A stretch of DNA of 64,000 nucleotides from Solirubrobacteraceae bacterium (GTDB taxonomy: Bacteria; Actinomycetota; Thermoleophilia; Solirubrobacterales; Solirubrobacteraceae), in assembly GCA_030447505.1 (NCBI GenBank), contig JAUJOT010000005.1, forward strand, positions 356,704-420,703. The letters run 5' to 3'. This document shows, one piece after another, positions 35,195 to 44,907 of the stretch (the stretch's first letter is position 1; each line of letters begins with the position of its first letter). Both the position numbers and the translations under genes were made by a program. Below the pieces are notes generated by a model, which did no database searches, was not told where the DNA came from, and was given only the letters and a program-made list of their open reading frames with translations.

Positions 35195-36069
35195 AGCACG
35201 TCTACTCGTTGATCCGCTATGTGCCCGATCCGGTCCGGGGTGAGTTCATCAACGTCGGCGCGATCGCGGGCTGCGACGAGTCGTCGGAGTGGGAGATCCG
35301 GCAGGTGGCCAACCCGGCACGCGCCCGCCGGCTCGACGAGCGCGGCAGCCTCTCGGCGGTATGGGCGTTCATGGATCAGCTCGGGCGGGAGGTCGACGCG
35401 CACGAGGCGGCCATCGAGCAGCCCACGCCAGCCGAGGACACCCTCCTAAGCGAGGAATGGCTTGCGGATCTGTGGGGCCGCTACCGCAACGTCGTGCAGC
35501 TCTCGCCGCCAGCGCCGGTGCTCGCCGACTCGACGACCGAAGCCCTCGACGAAATCTTCGCCCAGCTCGTCGTGGACCCGGCGCCGCACCGCGGCGGCGA
35601 GAACACGAAGCACCCGGCGCTGGCGGCCGTGCGGCGCGCGTACCGGGCGGCCGGTCTCGCCAAGGCCCACGATGTGCACGAGCGGGTCGTCGCGCATGCT
35701 GGCGACCACCGCGAGCGGATCGACTTCGCGGTCGCCAACGGGCGTGTCGTACAGCTGACGCAGACGTGGTCGTTCCGCGTCGCCGATCAGGACACGCTCG
35801 CCGAGAACGTGCGCGCATGGGGATGGACGGTACGCGCCATCAAGGATGAAGGCGGCACCGTAGAGCTGGGCGAGCGTTCGATCGAGATCCCGCACGACGT
35901 GAACGTCGCCGTAGTGATGATCCCGCCCGCGAAGACCGAGAACGCCGCCGCGGTGAACGATGCCAGGGCGGTGTTCGAGAAACTCGAGGTCGAAGCCGTC
36001 GACATCGAGCACGCTGACGACGTCGCCGCAGCTGCGAGCGAACTGCTTCGAGGCGCCGCGCCCGCGTAG
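35191..36069 (+). CDS. DUF3037 protein partner of HipA-like gene
   Basis: 292 residues beginning MKHVYSLIRYVPDPVRGEFI then NVGAI, the DUF3037 signature (Y-x2-V-R-Y-x-PD-x3-GE-x2-NVG). The rest is mixed: a helical region with WADLWGRY-like sequence, then VVQLTQTWSFRVADQDTLAE and a C-terminal alpha/beta part. Start fixed by the ATGA overlap with the HipA-like gene. DUF3037 has no known activity; constant pairing suggests it modulates, or is modified by, the kinase-fold partner. Confidence 0.75.
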   Translation: MKHVYSLIRYVPDPVRGEFINVGAIAGCDESSEWEIRQVANPARARRLDERGSLSAVWAFMDQLGREVDAHEAAIEQPTPAEDTLLSEEWLADLWGRYRNVVQLSPPAPVLADSTTEALDEIFAQLVVDPAPHRGGENTKHPALAAVRRAYRAAGLAKAHDVHERVVAHAGDHRERIDFAVANGRVVQLTQTWSFRVADQDTLAENVRAWGWTVRAIKDEGGTVELGERSIEIPHDVNVAVVMIPPAKTENAAAVNDARAVFEKLEVEAVDIEHADDVAAAASELLRGAAPA

Positions 36070-36329
36070 CCCGTTCGACCGCTCGCGCGCCCTGGAGGGC
36101 TGCCGGACGGCTACCGCGCGTGCAGCGCTCGTTCGTGCTCGGCAAGATGCAGGAAAGACGAGCCCGGCCACGCGAGGCGAGCCGGTCCTTGGGTGGACTC
36201 CGAATGGACTGCGAAGCGCTGTCGCGCCGCCGACACGTCGCACAGCCGAATGGCTCCGGATGGCGCGGCCCCGCACCGGCCTGCTTGGAGGCGGGCAGGA
36301 TACGTCGCGCCAACCCCTGCGCGGGCGCG

Positions 36330-36506
36330 CTAGGGCTGCGGCGTCCAGGCCGCGCCGATGGCGGCGTTGCATTCCGTGCAGGAGAAGATGACTGCAACCG
36401 ACATGACCGGGCCAGGCGACGGAACCGGCGTGAAGTTTGGGCCGTGCGGGCCGGACCCCATGACGTGCCCGCAGTGCGGACACTTGAACGAAGTTGCGTG
36501 AGGCAT
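36330..36506 (-). CDS. 58-residue double-CxxC zinc-ribbon protein
   Basis: Starts MPHATSFKCPHCGHVMGSG and ends with FSCTECNAAIGAAWTPQP, followed by TAG. Two CxxC knuckles 40 residues apart form a zinc ribbon; the linker is Pro/Gly-rich (NFTPVPSPGPVMSVAVI). GGAGGT lies 13 bases upstream. The gene is short but the motif order is intact and codon use is normal. Role unknown. Confidence 0.6.
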   Translation of the reverse strand: MPHATSFKCPHCGHVMGSGPHGPNFTPVPSPGPVMSVAVIFSCTECNAAIGAAWTPQP

Positions 36507-36714
36507 CGCACCATCGTGACCTCCGACTCGGACGCCTCAGCGCCTCAGGGCGCGGAGGCCAGCGCAGGCTTGGCGGCCTCAACGGCTTCTTCGAGAGCCT
36601 CCAGGCAACGTGTCCCGCCGCCGAGCGGCGGCCGGATGCCGGTGCGACGTCTCGCAGCCGAACGGCTATCGGTACGGGTGTCCCGGGCGCGGTGGCGGCG
36701 CTTATGGTCGTGCG

Positions 36715-37929
36715 ATGGATGTGCGAGGGGGCAGGACCAGACGGTTCGCGGTTGGCGCCAGCGTGAGCTTGGAACAGCTCGAGGGAGACCCACACGCGCT
36801 GCTCGCGCGGCTGCGAGAGCGCGAGCCGGTGTCCTGGGTGCCCGCTGTGCAGGGCTGGCTTGTCACGCGTTGCGACCTCGCGATGCAGGTGATGCGCGAC
36901 CCGCAGACGTTCACGGTCGACGACTCGCGCTTCTCGACGGGCCAGGTGGTCGGGCCGAGCATGCTCACGCGCGACGGCGCGGAGCACCGCCGCCACCGCG
37001 ACCCGTTCGCCCAGGCGTTTCGCCGCGGCGCGGTGCACGCGCGCTTCACGCAGCTGGTGTCAGAGGAGACCGAGCGACTGATCGACGAGCTGCAGCGCGC
37101 TGGCGGCGCTGAGCTGCGGCGAAGTCTGGCGGGGCCGTTGGCGGTCGCCGTCGTCACGCGCGCGCTCGGCATTCAGGACGCCGACGCGGGGGCGGTCCTC
37201 GGCTGGTATGAACGGATCGTCGCGGCAGTGACCGACCTCACCGCTGGGCGTCCGCTGGGTGCCGATGCCCGCGGCGCCTACGCGGCGCTGTCCGCCGCGA
37301 TCGCCCCCGCGCTCGACCGCGATCCTGGCACGTCGCTGCTGGCGGCCGCGGCCAGCGACGCGGGCGGTCTGGAGCGCGAGCGCGTCATCTCCAACGCAGC
37401 AGTGCTGCTGTTCGGCGGCATCGAGACGACCGAGGGCATGATCACCAACGCCGTCTGGCATCTGCTCTCCCATCCCGAGCAGCTCGCGCGCGTCAACGCG
37501 AGCCCCGGGCTGCTGGCAAACGCGGTCGAGGAGTCGCTGCGCCTCGAACCGGCCGCGGCGATCGTCGACCGCTACGCGACCGCCGACATCGAGCTCGCCG
37601 GCGCCCCAATCCGCTGCGGCGAACTGGTGCGCGTCTCGATCGCCGGCGCCAATCGCGACCCCGAAGTGTTTGCGGACCCCGACCGCTTCGACGTAGCGCG
37701 CAACAACGCCCGCCGGCACCTCGCCTTCGCGCACGGACCGCACGCATGCATCGCGATGCACCTAGCGCGCTTGGAGGCCAACACCGCGCTGGAGCGGCTG
37801 CTCCGCCGCCTGCCGGCTCTGCGCCTGGACCCGGCCGCCCCGAGCGCGCCACGCGGGCTGGTGTTTCGCAAGCCGCCCGAACTACGTGTTCTCTGGGCTC
37901 CACAGTCCACGTCGGCGGCCTGGGTGTGA
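36715..37929 (+). CDS. Cytochrome P450
   Basis: 404 residues from the ATG at 36715, typical of soluble bacterial P450s. I-helix LLFGGIETTEG (acid-alcohol pair at ~236-238), ExxR motif at Glu273/Arg276, and heme thiolate loop FAHGPHACIAMHLAR with Cys345. The residue after Cys+1 is Ala instead of the usual Gly. Requires ferredoxin/reductase partners, none of which is adjacent. The substrate cannot be inferred; it stands alone. Confidence 0.92.
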   Translation: MDVRGGRTRRFAVGASVSLEQLEGDPHALLARLREREPVSWVPAVQGWLVTRCDLAMQVMRDPQTFTVDDSRFSTGQVVGPSMLTRDGAEHRRHRDPFAQAFRRGAVHARFTQLVSEETERLIDELQRAGGAELRRSLAGPLAVAVVTRALGIQDADAGAVLGWYERIVAAVTDLTAGRPLGADARGAYAALSAAIAPALDRDPGTSLLAAAASDAGGLERERVISNAAVLLFGGIETTEGMITNAVWHLLSHPEQLARVNASPGLLANAVEESLRLEPAAAIVDRYATADIELAGAPIRCGELVRVSIAGANRDPEVFADPDRFDVARNNARRHLAFAHGPHACIAMHLARLEANTALERLLRRLPALRLDPAAPSAPRGLVFRKPPELRVLWAPQSTSAAWV

Positions 37930-38275
37930 ACAGGAGGACGCGGCCCAGTGCTGCCGCATCGGCCACAGGCCGCGCTCGCCAGGGCTGTTTCGCAAGCCAA
38001 CCTTGGTCGCGCAGGCGCGCGGAAGTCATCTCGATCGCGCGTGCAGTCGTTGCCCGCAACGGCCGCCCCAGATTCAGGCGGAGTACCAGGCCACTTAGCC
38101 GCCGAGAAGGCCCCCATACCACGCGAGGCGAGCCCTCGTAAGCACCGCCGCGCCTCGACAGCCCGCTGCTCGAACGCTGGGGACGTTGGGAGGCAGGGTC
38201 GGCAGCGTGAACCGCCCGCGGACATCGCCCCTCCTGTGTCTTCGACGTGCGCGCCTGCTGACGCAGGTCGCGCCG
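37930..38275. other. Gene-free stretch between P450 and DUF998
   Basis: Only shadow frames; no motif, RNA or clear repeat was recognised. It separates the 3' ends of two convergent genes. Confidence 0.4.
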
Positions 38276-38875
38276 TCAGTCGAAAGGCGCGCTCCGCCTC
38301 TGTCCGCGGACGATGGCGCTCGCCGACGCGGCAATCCAAGCGTGCGCCAGCGTGAGTCCCGCGCGCTGCATCAGGCCCTCGATCGGGACGAACGCCGCAG
38401 CGACGAGGCAGCCGGCCGACAGCACCCCGACGATGCGCGAGGCGGTCGCAGCCGCTTCATATCCGCGCGCTGAAAGCCGGCGGGCGGCAAGAACCGGCGT
38501 CAGAGCAAGCGACGCGTACGCGACCGTTGCAAATCCGCCGTGGACGACGTCGGTCGCGGACGACGCACCGAGCGCAAACACGCCGGCCCCGACCGTGGCT
38601 GCGCCGGAGACTGCGGCAGCGACCCACGCGCTGCCCCCGAGCGCATCGCGCAGCGCCACGCTGTAGGCAAGCACCGCGGCCCCGAAGCATCCGAACCCCG
38701 CCGTCATGAGCCAGCGCGTCGGCGCATCTACGGCGGCAAGCTGGCTGATCACCTCCTCGACAGGCGAGTACCCGTCCGCCAACGCACCCGCCGTCGCCCA
38801 CGCCGCAACGAACGCTGAAGGCCCGACCAGTCCACCCAATGCCAACGTCCGCCGCTGCCTCATACGGGGCAGCAT
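38276..38875 (-). CDS. DUF998 membrane protein
   Basis: 199 residues with six hydrophobic segments, including GGLVGPSAFVAAWATAGALA, WLMTAGFGCFGAAVLAYSVA and AGCLVAAAFVPIEG. The YSPVEEVISQLAAVDAPTRW loop after helix 1 is the DUF998 hallmark (SxxxSxL-type). Integral membrane protein of unknown function. Confidence 0.82.
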   Translation of the reverse strand: MLPRMRQRRTLALGGLVGPSAFVAAWATAGALADGYSPVEEVISQLAAVDAPTRWLMTAGFGCFGAAVLAYSVALRDALGGSAWVAAAVSGAATVGAGVFALGASSATDVVHGGFATVAYASLALTPVLAARRLSARGYEAAATASRIVGVLSAGCLVAAAFVPIEGLMQRAGLTLAHAWIAASASAIVRGQRRSAPFD

Positions 38876-39124
38876 CGCAACACCGCTCCGTCGCTCGGCT
38901 GAGCTCGCCGGGGCCGGCGAGCGCCGCCAAGGCGTACAAGTAGCTGATAGTCCCGAAGCCGGTCCCCCAGCGGAACGCCGATAAGCCCCGGCCGCGCGCC
39001 GACGGACGCGTCGGCTCGTCCCACTGCCGAACGCCTACCGGGGCGAACGGCGGCGTCGCTCGCTGCCACGTCGAGAGTCCCGTCCTCCCTCAGAGCAGCA
39101 TTGCCCTGGCCTACTAATGGCTCG

Positions 39125-39658
39125 TCAGCGCAGCTCCCCAGGCAGCAGCGAGAAGAGAACTGAATCTCGCCGCTGTCCATCCGGATGCCGCAGGTGCGAT
39201 CGCTTGACCCCTTCGCGTTGGAAGCCGACCTTCATTGCCACGCGGTGGGAGGCGACGTTGGCGCTGTCGGTAATCAGCTCAAGCCGCTCGAGATGCAGTT
39301 CGTCGAGCGCGTAGCGGCAGATTCGCCGGAGGGCCCGCGTGGTGATGCCCCGACCCCGGGCGTCGGGAGCACACCAATAGCCGATGTGGCCGGTCTCGTG
39401 TTTGCCTGACCGCAGCCCGATCGACCCAACGACCGTCCCGTGCTCGCAGACGGCGAACTGGTACCGGCCGAGGCCGAGCGCTCCTGACACGAAAGCGCGG
39501 GCATCGTCATTCGTGTATGGCCGGGGCAGGTCCGGCAGCCAGCGCTGCATCTCGGGGTCTTGGCATGCTAGATAGACCGCCGCCGCGTCGTCCTCCCGCC
39601 ACGCCCGCAGGAGGATTGGATCGTCGTGGAGCTCGATTCCATGCGGGCTCGTTTGCAT
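39125..39658 (-). CDS. GNAT N-acetyltransferase (RimJ/RimL-like)
   Basis: 177 residues. PILLRAWREDDAAAVYLACQ at the N-terminus, ETGHIGYWCAPDARGRGITT (acetyl-CoA pyrophosphate loop, R-x2-G-x-T-type) and the C-terminal SHRVAMKVGFQREG match the RimJ/RimL acetyltransferase 3 fold. Likely acetylates a protein N-terminus or small amine in the cytoplasm. The ATG start is followed directly by family sequence. Confidence 0.88.
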   Translation of the reverse strand: MQTSPHGIELHDDPILLRAWREDDAAAVYLACQDPEMQRWLPDLPRPYTNDDARAFVSGALGLGRYQFAVCEHGTVVGSIGLRSGKHETGHIGYWCAPDARGRGITTRALRRICRYALDELHLERLELITDSANVASHRVAMKVGFQREGVKRSHLRHPDGQRRDSVLFSLLPGELR

Positions 39659-39659
39659 G

Positions 39660-40213
39660 TCTCACAGGATGCCGCTTTCGCCCTGGTTGCAGCACTCGCG
39701 CGCCGACCGGAAGCCGGTCCTCCAGCGGGACGCGAACGGCCGTGCGCGCGGCTGGCCCGATACCGTCGGCTCGTCCCACACTCGAACCTCGGCTGGGACA
39801 TCACGGAAGTCGGGCGGCATGAGAACCGGCGCGACGACAGAGTGGCGCTAGAGGCAGAATTGGCTTGCGTGCGGGCCGGCGGTCCTTAGGCGGGCTCGGC
39901 CGCCGTCTCGTCGCTGTCACCCCAGCCGTGAACGAGCACGTCGGCGATCACCGCGAGGGCGTAGCCGGCGCCCATGGCGCACGGGAACTCGTGGTCCCGC
40001 CTCGGCGGCTGCTGCAGAGCCACCAAGACAGCGCCCCGTGCCGCCCGTGTCGCTTCAACCCGACGGCACTACGGGCGCACCCAGTGGCTCGCGAAGCGGG
40101 CGGAGGTCTCCCTCGGGCGGGGGGCGAACCGCTTCCTCCTCGTGCTTCGTTCGGGTCTCGTTCAGCTGCTTCGCGCCGGTCTCATCCACGTGGTAGCGCC
40201 TGCGTCGGACCGA
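39660..40213. other. Gene-free stretch
   Basis: About 550 bases between two minus-strand genes. The open frames (for example a plus frame from 39626) have no recognisable domain and poor codon bias. No RNA gene, repeat or IS end was recognised; probably degraded sequence plus the promoter of the acetyltransferase gene. Confidence 0.35.
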
Positions 40214-42376
40214 TCAGCGAGTCCCGGGACGGCGGATCGCCTTCAGCCGACCGTTGGCCCAGTCGCGCACCCCGCTCGTGTACCAGCGTGACCAGCGCCG
40301 GTCGGAGGGTCCGCCCGGCAGCGACGTCCAGATGATGTTCTGCGCGAGGTCGGTGACAAGCCGGATCGACGGGCCAACGGTGAGCTCGCGACCGCCGATC
40401 CGCACGAGCTGGGCCTGGTGCACCGTTGCCCTGCCACCGCGCAGCCTGACCGGGCCGTGGTCGAAGCCCAGCCAGCGCGGCGCGCGCCCGCCGAGCACCA
40501 GATGACGCATCGTCATGCGCAGCGTCGCAGGCGCGGCGCCGAGCGCCGACTCGGCGAGCCGGCGCAGCGCGGCGTCGCGACCCTCATCCCCGGCCCACGC
40601 GCCGCTCGCGCCGAGCAGGACGTCGTCGACGAGCCAGAAGAAGTTGGCGATAAGGTCGGTCTCGGCTATCGCGTAGCGCGCCGCCTGGGGGCCACCGACC
40701 CACGTCAGCACCGCCGCAACCGCGGCGTCGTAGAAGGCCTCGAACCATGCGACGCCAGCGGGATCGTCATACGAGCCGTCCCAGCGCACGATCGCTGCGA
40801 ACCGCTCATCGTCGGCCAGCAGCGGCGCAAGGACCGTCATGAACCGCCGCGCCTGCGTGGACAGGGTGTCCATCTGCAAGCGACCGAGCGCCTCGATCGA
40901 CCAGTCCGTGCGCGCCCCCAGCAGCTCAGCGATTCGCTGCGCGCGGTACGCGGATCCGGGCAGGCTGACCGGCTTCGCAATCCCGAACGCGTTGAGATCC
41001 TCATTCGCCGTCGCGATGAACCCCTCTGGCGGATCGAGGCGCCGCGGGAGGTCGTCGGAAGCGTGGAAGCCCTGCCAGTCGTCGGCCGGGTTCCACCCAC
41101 GCAGCGGCAGCAGGCCGCTCGCGCCCGCGCGCCGGCGCGGGAGGCGGCCGGACATCCGGTGGACGATCGAGCCGTCGGCATCCGCGAGCACCCAGTTGAA
41201 CGCCCACTCCAAGCGGCTCAGCAGGTTGCCCCCCTCGCTCGCGGTGCCGGCGCGCGGCAGCTCCAACACGGCGGCCAGTGATGCGGCACCGCAGTCACGC
41301 CCGGCCCAGCGCGTCGACAGGTATCGCCCGCTGACGTGCGGGTCGCCGTCGAGGGTCCCATGCCGGTTCTCGTAGAAGGTCATGCGAACAGGCTCGCCGC
41401 CGCGACGTCTGATGACCTCCTCGCGCACGTCGAACGGCTCCCAGCGCTCCTCACCGTCGACCTCGCGGCGCGCGCATCCGTCGCGACAGTCCTGCACCCA
41501 CGAGTCGATCGTGTCAGCGTAGGCGTAGGTCACGCCCCACGCGAGGGCGTCGTTGCGGCCTACGAGGATCGCGGGTGCCCCCGGCATGGACGCGCCGGCA
41601 AGCCAGCCATGCGGCCCCTCGAGCTGCGCCTCATACCAGACCGCGGGCAGCCGGCTGATCTCCAGATGCGGGTCGTTGGCGAGCATCGCCGTCCGGGTCG
41701 CGGTGCGCGACGGCGCCACCGCCCAGCTGTTCGAGGCGGCCGCCGCCGGCACGGCGGGGTGCGCGAGCACCTCCTGCGGCACGAGCGGCTCCTCGATCCT
41801 GAGCCCGTCCGTCAGCGTCGAGTCAAAGCCGGCGATGCGACCGCCGAACAGCTCGTCGAGGATCGACACCGGCACGCCTGCACTGAGCAGCTGCACGAGC
41901 CAGCGCTCGGCTTCGCCCTGTGTCTGCGCGAGCCCGACGTAGCCCACCATCCGCCCCATCAGCACGCAGTCAGCGGCCGTCCACGGCTCGGGCCGGTGGC
42001 GCAGAAGGCGCAGCTCCCACGGACGGTGGGCGCCAAGCGCGCCGTTGACGCCGTCGGCATATGCGTCGAGCAGCGCGCGATGGCGGGCGGACATCGTCTC
42101 TACCTGGCTCTCCACACCGCCGACGACGTTGATCCGACGGAAGAAGCGGTCGATCGCGAGCATCTCATCGCTGCTGTCCAGCAGCTCCGCGGCGCGACCC
42201 TGCCCGATGATCCGCGTGAGCACGAGCTGCATCGCGCGGTCGACGCCGTGGCAGTGCCCGAGACCGCGCAAGACATCGGCATGGGTGCTTGCCCGAACGA
42301 GCGGGACGCCGGCGCGGTCGCGACGGATGTCGATGACGCCGTCGCCCTCGAGCGTCCACTCCCGCCGCCTGCTCAT
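40214..42376 (-). CDS. Penicillin acylase family (Ntn-hydrolase) protein
   Basis: 720 residues. The A-region begins VIDIRRDRAGVPLVRASTHA and has LGHCHGVDRAMQLVLTR. The predicted autocleavage site and N-terminal nucleophile is the Ser in AAASNSWAVAPSRT, followed by the family's LANDPHLEISRLPAVWYEAQ. B-chain motifs include GRNDALAWGVT and ATANEDLNAFG. The family hydrolyses amide bonds (beta-lactams, acyl-homoserine lactones). Most members are exported; this one begins MSRRREWTLEGDG with no signal peptide, so it may be cytoplasmic. Confidence 0.88.
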   Translation of the reverse strand: MSRRREWTLEGDGVIDIRRDRAGVPLVRASTHADVLRGLGHCHGVDRAMQLVLTRIIGQGRAAELLDSSDEMLAIDRFFRRINVVGGVESQVETMSARHRALLDAYADGVNGALGAHRPWELRLLRHRPEPWTAADCVLMGRMVGYVGLAQTQGEAERWLVQLLSAGVPVSILDELFGGRIAGFDSTLTDGLRIEEPLVPQEVLAHPAVPAAAASNSWAVAPSRTATRTAMLANDPHLEISRLPAVWYEAQLEGPHGWLAGASMPGAPAILVGRNDALAWGVTYAYADTIDSWVQDCRDGCARREVDGEERWEPFDVREEVIRRRGGEPVRMTFYENRHGTLDGDPHVSGRYLSTRWAGRDCGAASLAAVLELPRAGTASEGGNLLSRLEWAFNWVLADADGSIVHRMSGRLPRRRAGASGLLPLRGWNPADDWQGFHASDDLPRRLDPPEGFIATANEDLNAFGIAKPVSLPGSAYRAQRIAELLGARTDWSIEALGRLQMDTLSTQARRFMTVLAPLLADDERFAAIVRWDGSYDDPAGVAWFEAFYDAAVAAVLTWVGGPQAARYAIAETDLIANFFWLVDDVLLGASGAWAGDEGRDAALRRLAESALGAAPATLRMTMRHLVLGGRAPRWLGFDHGPVRLRGGRATVHQAQLVRIGGRELTVGPSIRLVTDLAQNIIWTSLPGGPSDRRWSRWYTSGVRDWANGRLKAIRRPGTR

Positions 42377-43018
42377 GGCGTGGGACCCGCAGCGCCCCAG
42401 ACCGGGGTGGTGTCCGTAGGCTCGGGACCGCGCTGGTGCGCCAAGCGCGCGGCCGGCTCGATACGCGTCCTGCCGGGCACATGCGGAGTATCGCGCAGCG
42501 CCGCAGCCCTGTCACCGCGTGCCAGCTGCAGACAGCGGCCCGTGATCGGTCCGTCCGCCGCAGAGCCGTCCCCGCAGAGGTTCGACAGTGGGACGAGCTC
42601 AGACGCAGAAAGCTCCGGGGCGCACCGGCATCGGCGTCCACTGAAGGCTCGCTCAGGGGTGTCCGGGTCCGGCTTGACACCGAACGGACCGTCAAATTCC
42701 GGGTCCCGGCTGAGGTTCGGCCGTGGGACGACCGCAATTGCCAGTGCTGGTCTGGACTTCGGGGCTGAACCCGCGGGGCCGGACGTATCGAAGCCTGACC
42801 GGTCCCCCGCCTTACCGGCTACTCGACCAGTGTCCCTGACGTTACCGCTCGCGCGTCGCGATAGAGGTCGGCCTGTAGACGCGACCCCGCTCAGGCATTC
42901 ATGCTCGGCGGCGGCGGCGACGATAGGAACGCATGCGACCCTCTCCTCGATCTGGCGCTGATGCACGCCTCCTTTGAACCAATCTCGATCACCTCAACCG
43001 GCCAGATCGAGCTCTAGC
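42377..43018. other. Gene-free intergenic stretch
   Basis: About 640 bases between divergent genes, without a convincing frame. Two weakly similar segments (GAGGTTCG-N4-TGGGACGA at about 42577 and 42712) occur, but they are too short to call a repeat family. Promoters for both flanking genes should lie here. Confidence 0.35.
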
Positions 43019-43855
43019 GTGACGGGGCGCGGAACGCTCGCGTGCGCGGCGATCGGGCTGGCCCTCGCGCTGCAGGCGTGCGGCGCGGCGGACGACGCCG
43101 TCGACGACGCTCCTGCGCGGGCCCCGGAGCAGGTCGTGAGAGCATGGGCCACGACGCAGAGCGTGCGGCTGCGCTGCGAGCGGGCGGTCACCGCGCGCTA
43201 CGTGCGAGCCACGTACGGCAGCCGGCAGGGCTGCCGGCGCCGCGAAGCGCCCTCGCCACAGTCGCGGCCGCTGGCGCCGCGGGTGCGTCAGAGCGTGGTG
43301 GTCCGCGGCGCGACGGCGAGCGCAGACGTTGAGCTCGCGGGCGGAACGCTCACGGGCGCACGAGGGACGATCAGGCTCGCGCGCCAAGGCCGCACGTGGC
43401 GCATCGACGACGTCGGCACGGACTTCATTCGCGCCGTCTACTCGCGCAACACGTTGCACCAGCTTCAGCTGACGGCCGACGAGCCGGGGCTTCGCGTGGG
43501 CGCGGCCCGGCGCTGCGTGGACGCGAAGATCGCTGCGCACAACGATCGGCTCGTCCGCGCCGTGTGGCGAGGCAGCGAGGCCGCCGGCGAGACCGTGATC
43601 GGGCAGACGCTGCTGGGCTGCCTGAACGCGCCCGGGACGGGTGCCCGCGGCGCGTCGTACCTGCGTGCCCGACTCATCGAGGACGTGGTCGACGGCGAAT
43701 TCGAGTTGACCGCCGCCGACCAGGCCTGCGCCGATCGCGTCCTCCCAACCAGGCTGAGCGATCGGCAGGTCCTCGAGCACGTCCAGCGCGACAGATCCTC
43801 CCCGCCGCCGGCGACCGCCCGCATCGCACGCCTGATCGCCGGCTGCGAGCGCTGA
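43019..43855 (+). CDS. Putative lipoprotein, unknown function
   Basis: About 278 residues from GTG 43019; an alternative TTG at 42974 adds 15 polar residues. The N-terminus is a short signal with lipobox LALQACG, so it is probably a surface lipoprotein. The mature part has an NTF2-like feel (PEQVVRAWATTQ ... GRTWRIDDVGTDFIRA) and a C-terminal half with several Cys (RRCVDAKI, LLGCLNAP, DQACADRVL, IAGCER), likely disulfides. No family is assigned. Confidence 0.6.
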   Translation: MTGRGTLACAAIGLALALQACGAADDAVDDAPARAPEQVVRAWATTQSVRLRCERAVTARYVRATYGSRQGCRRREAPSPQSRPLAPRVRQSVVVRGATASADVELAGGTLTGARGTIRLARQGRTWRIDDVGTDFIRAVYSRNTLHQLQLTADEPGLRVGAARRCVDAKIAAHNDRLVRAVWRGSEAAGETVIGQTLLGCLNAPGTGARGASYLRARLIEDVVDGEFELTAADQACADRVLPTRLSDRQVLEHVQRDRSSPPPATARIARLIAGCER

Positions 43856-44004
43856 TCCCCGAGGCCATTACGTCCCCGTGTCACCAGCCGCCATTTCGTC
43901 AATCGCCGCATCACGATTCTTACCAGCACCCCACGTCGCTGCGATCGTGGTCGGGCCGCGTCCGGCGGGTGGCTTGGCGACGTGGGCGCGTCGCGCGTCG
44001 TGCT

Positions 44005-44907
44005 TCAGAGAAACGCGCGCTTGCTGCCCCAGCAGACGGCGCGCCCGGTCCGCGTGAGCGCGCAGGTATGCGTGTTGCCGGCGCTGATCCGCTTGAAGGT
44101 TGTGCTGGGAGCCTTTGTGCTCTTCGCGCGCGCTCCCCAGCAGACCGCCTTGCCTGCCGGCGACAGCGCGCAGGAGTGGCGCGCTCCGACTGTAACCTGC
44201 CGAAACCTGCCCGCCGGTGGTTGCTCGGCGCCGGCGTCGGCGTCACCCCAGCAGACGACCTTGCCGTCCGTCGCGACGGCGCAGGCATGGATGTACTTCA
44301 GGCTGATCTGCGCGAACGTGCCGGCGGGTGCCTTCACCACCAGCGGGTGATTCGCGGTTCCCCAGCAGCGGATCCTGCCGGCCTTCGTCAGGCCGCACAC
44401 CGCGCCATCACCGGCCGAGATCTGCTTGAACGTTCCGGGCGGTCGCGTCGCGCCTCTGGCCGCCTTGCCCCAGCAGCGCACCTTGCCGGCGCTCGTCATC
44501 GCGCACGCCAGGCCGTTGCCGGCCGCGACCTTGGCGTAGATCCCGCTGGCCGGGACCTTCGTCTCACCCGATCGCCCAAAGCCCCAGCAGCGCGCGCGGC
44601 GCGCCCGCGTCAGCGCGCACGTCAGCGAAAATGGGCCTGCGTCGACGGCGCGGTAGCGGCCTCTGGGGACATTGGTCTGCCCGTAGCGGTTGTAGCCCTT
44701 GCAGACAATCCGCCCGCCCTTCGTCAGCCCGCAGGTATAGCCATCACCGGCAGCCAGCTGCGCGTACGTCGTCGCCGCGGCGGCGCTCGGGGGTGCGGTC
44801 GAGACCGCCGCGCCGATCGCGATCGCCACGACGACGTTCCGGCGACGATGGACGCTGCGAAGCAGCGTGGTGGCGGCCCTGAGGCGCGTCGAGCGAACGG
44901 TGACCAC
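44005..44907 (-). CDS. Secreted RCC1-like repeat protein
   Basis: 300 residues. A Sec-type signal (NVVVAIAIGAAVSTAPPSAA A) precedes seven ~37-residue blades. Each contains a variant of F-x-Q-I-S-A-G-x2-H-x-C-A-L-T-x2-G-x-V-x-C-W-G, for example YAKVAAGNGLACAMTSAGKV then RCWG. This is the RCC1/regulator-of-chromosome-condensation propeller in its bacterial form, with two Cys per blade. Probably an extracytoplasmic beta-propeller; the ligand is unknown. Confidence 0.8.
   Translation of the reverse strand: MVTVRSTRLRAATTLLRSVHRRRNVVVAIAIGAAVSTAPPSAAAATTYAQLAAGDGYTCGLTKGGRIVCKGYNRYGQTNVPRGRYRAVDAGPFSLTCALTRARRARCWGFGRSGETKVPASGIYAKVAAGNGLACAMTSAGKVRCWGKAARGATRPPGTFKQISAGDGAVCGLTKAGRIRCWGTANHPLVVKAPAGTFAQISLKYIHACAVATDGKVVCWGDADAGAEQPPAGRFRQVTVGARHSCALSPAGKAVCWGARAKSTKAPSTTFKRISAGNTHTCALTRTGRAVCWGSKRAFL

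Noticed and set aside
42570..42745. Weak direct repeat GAGGTTCG-N4-TGGGACGA
   Set aside because: Two short imperfect copies only; no further units and no link to a mobile element.
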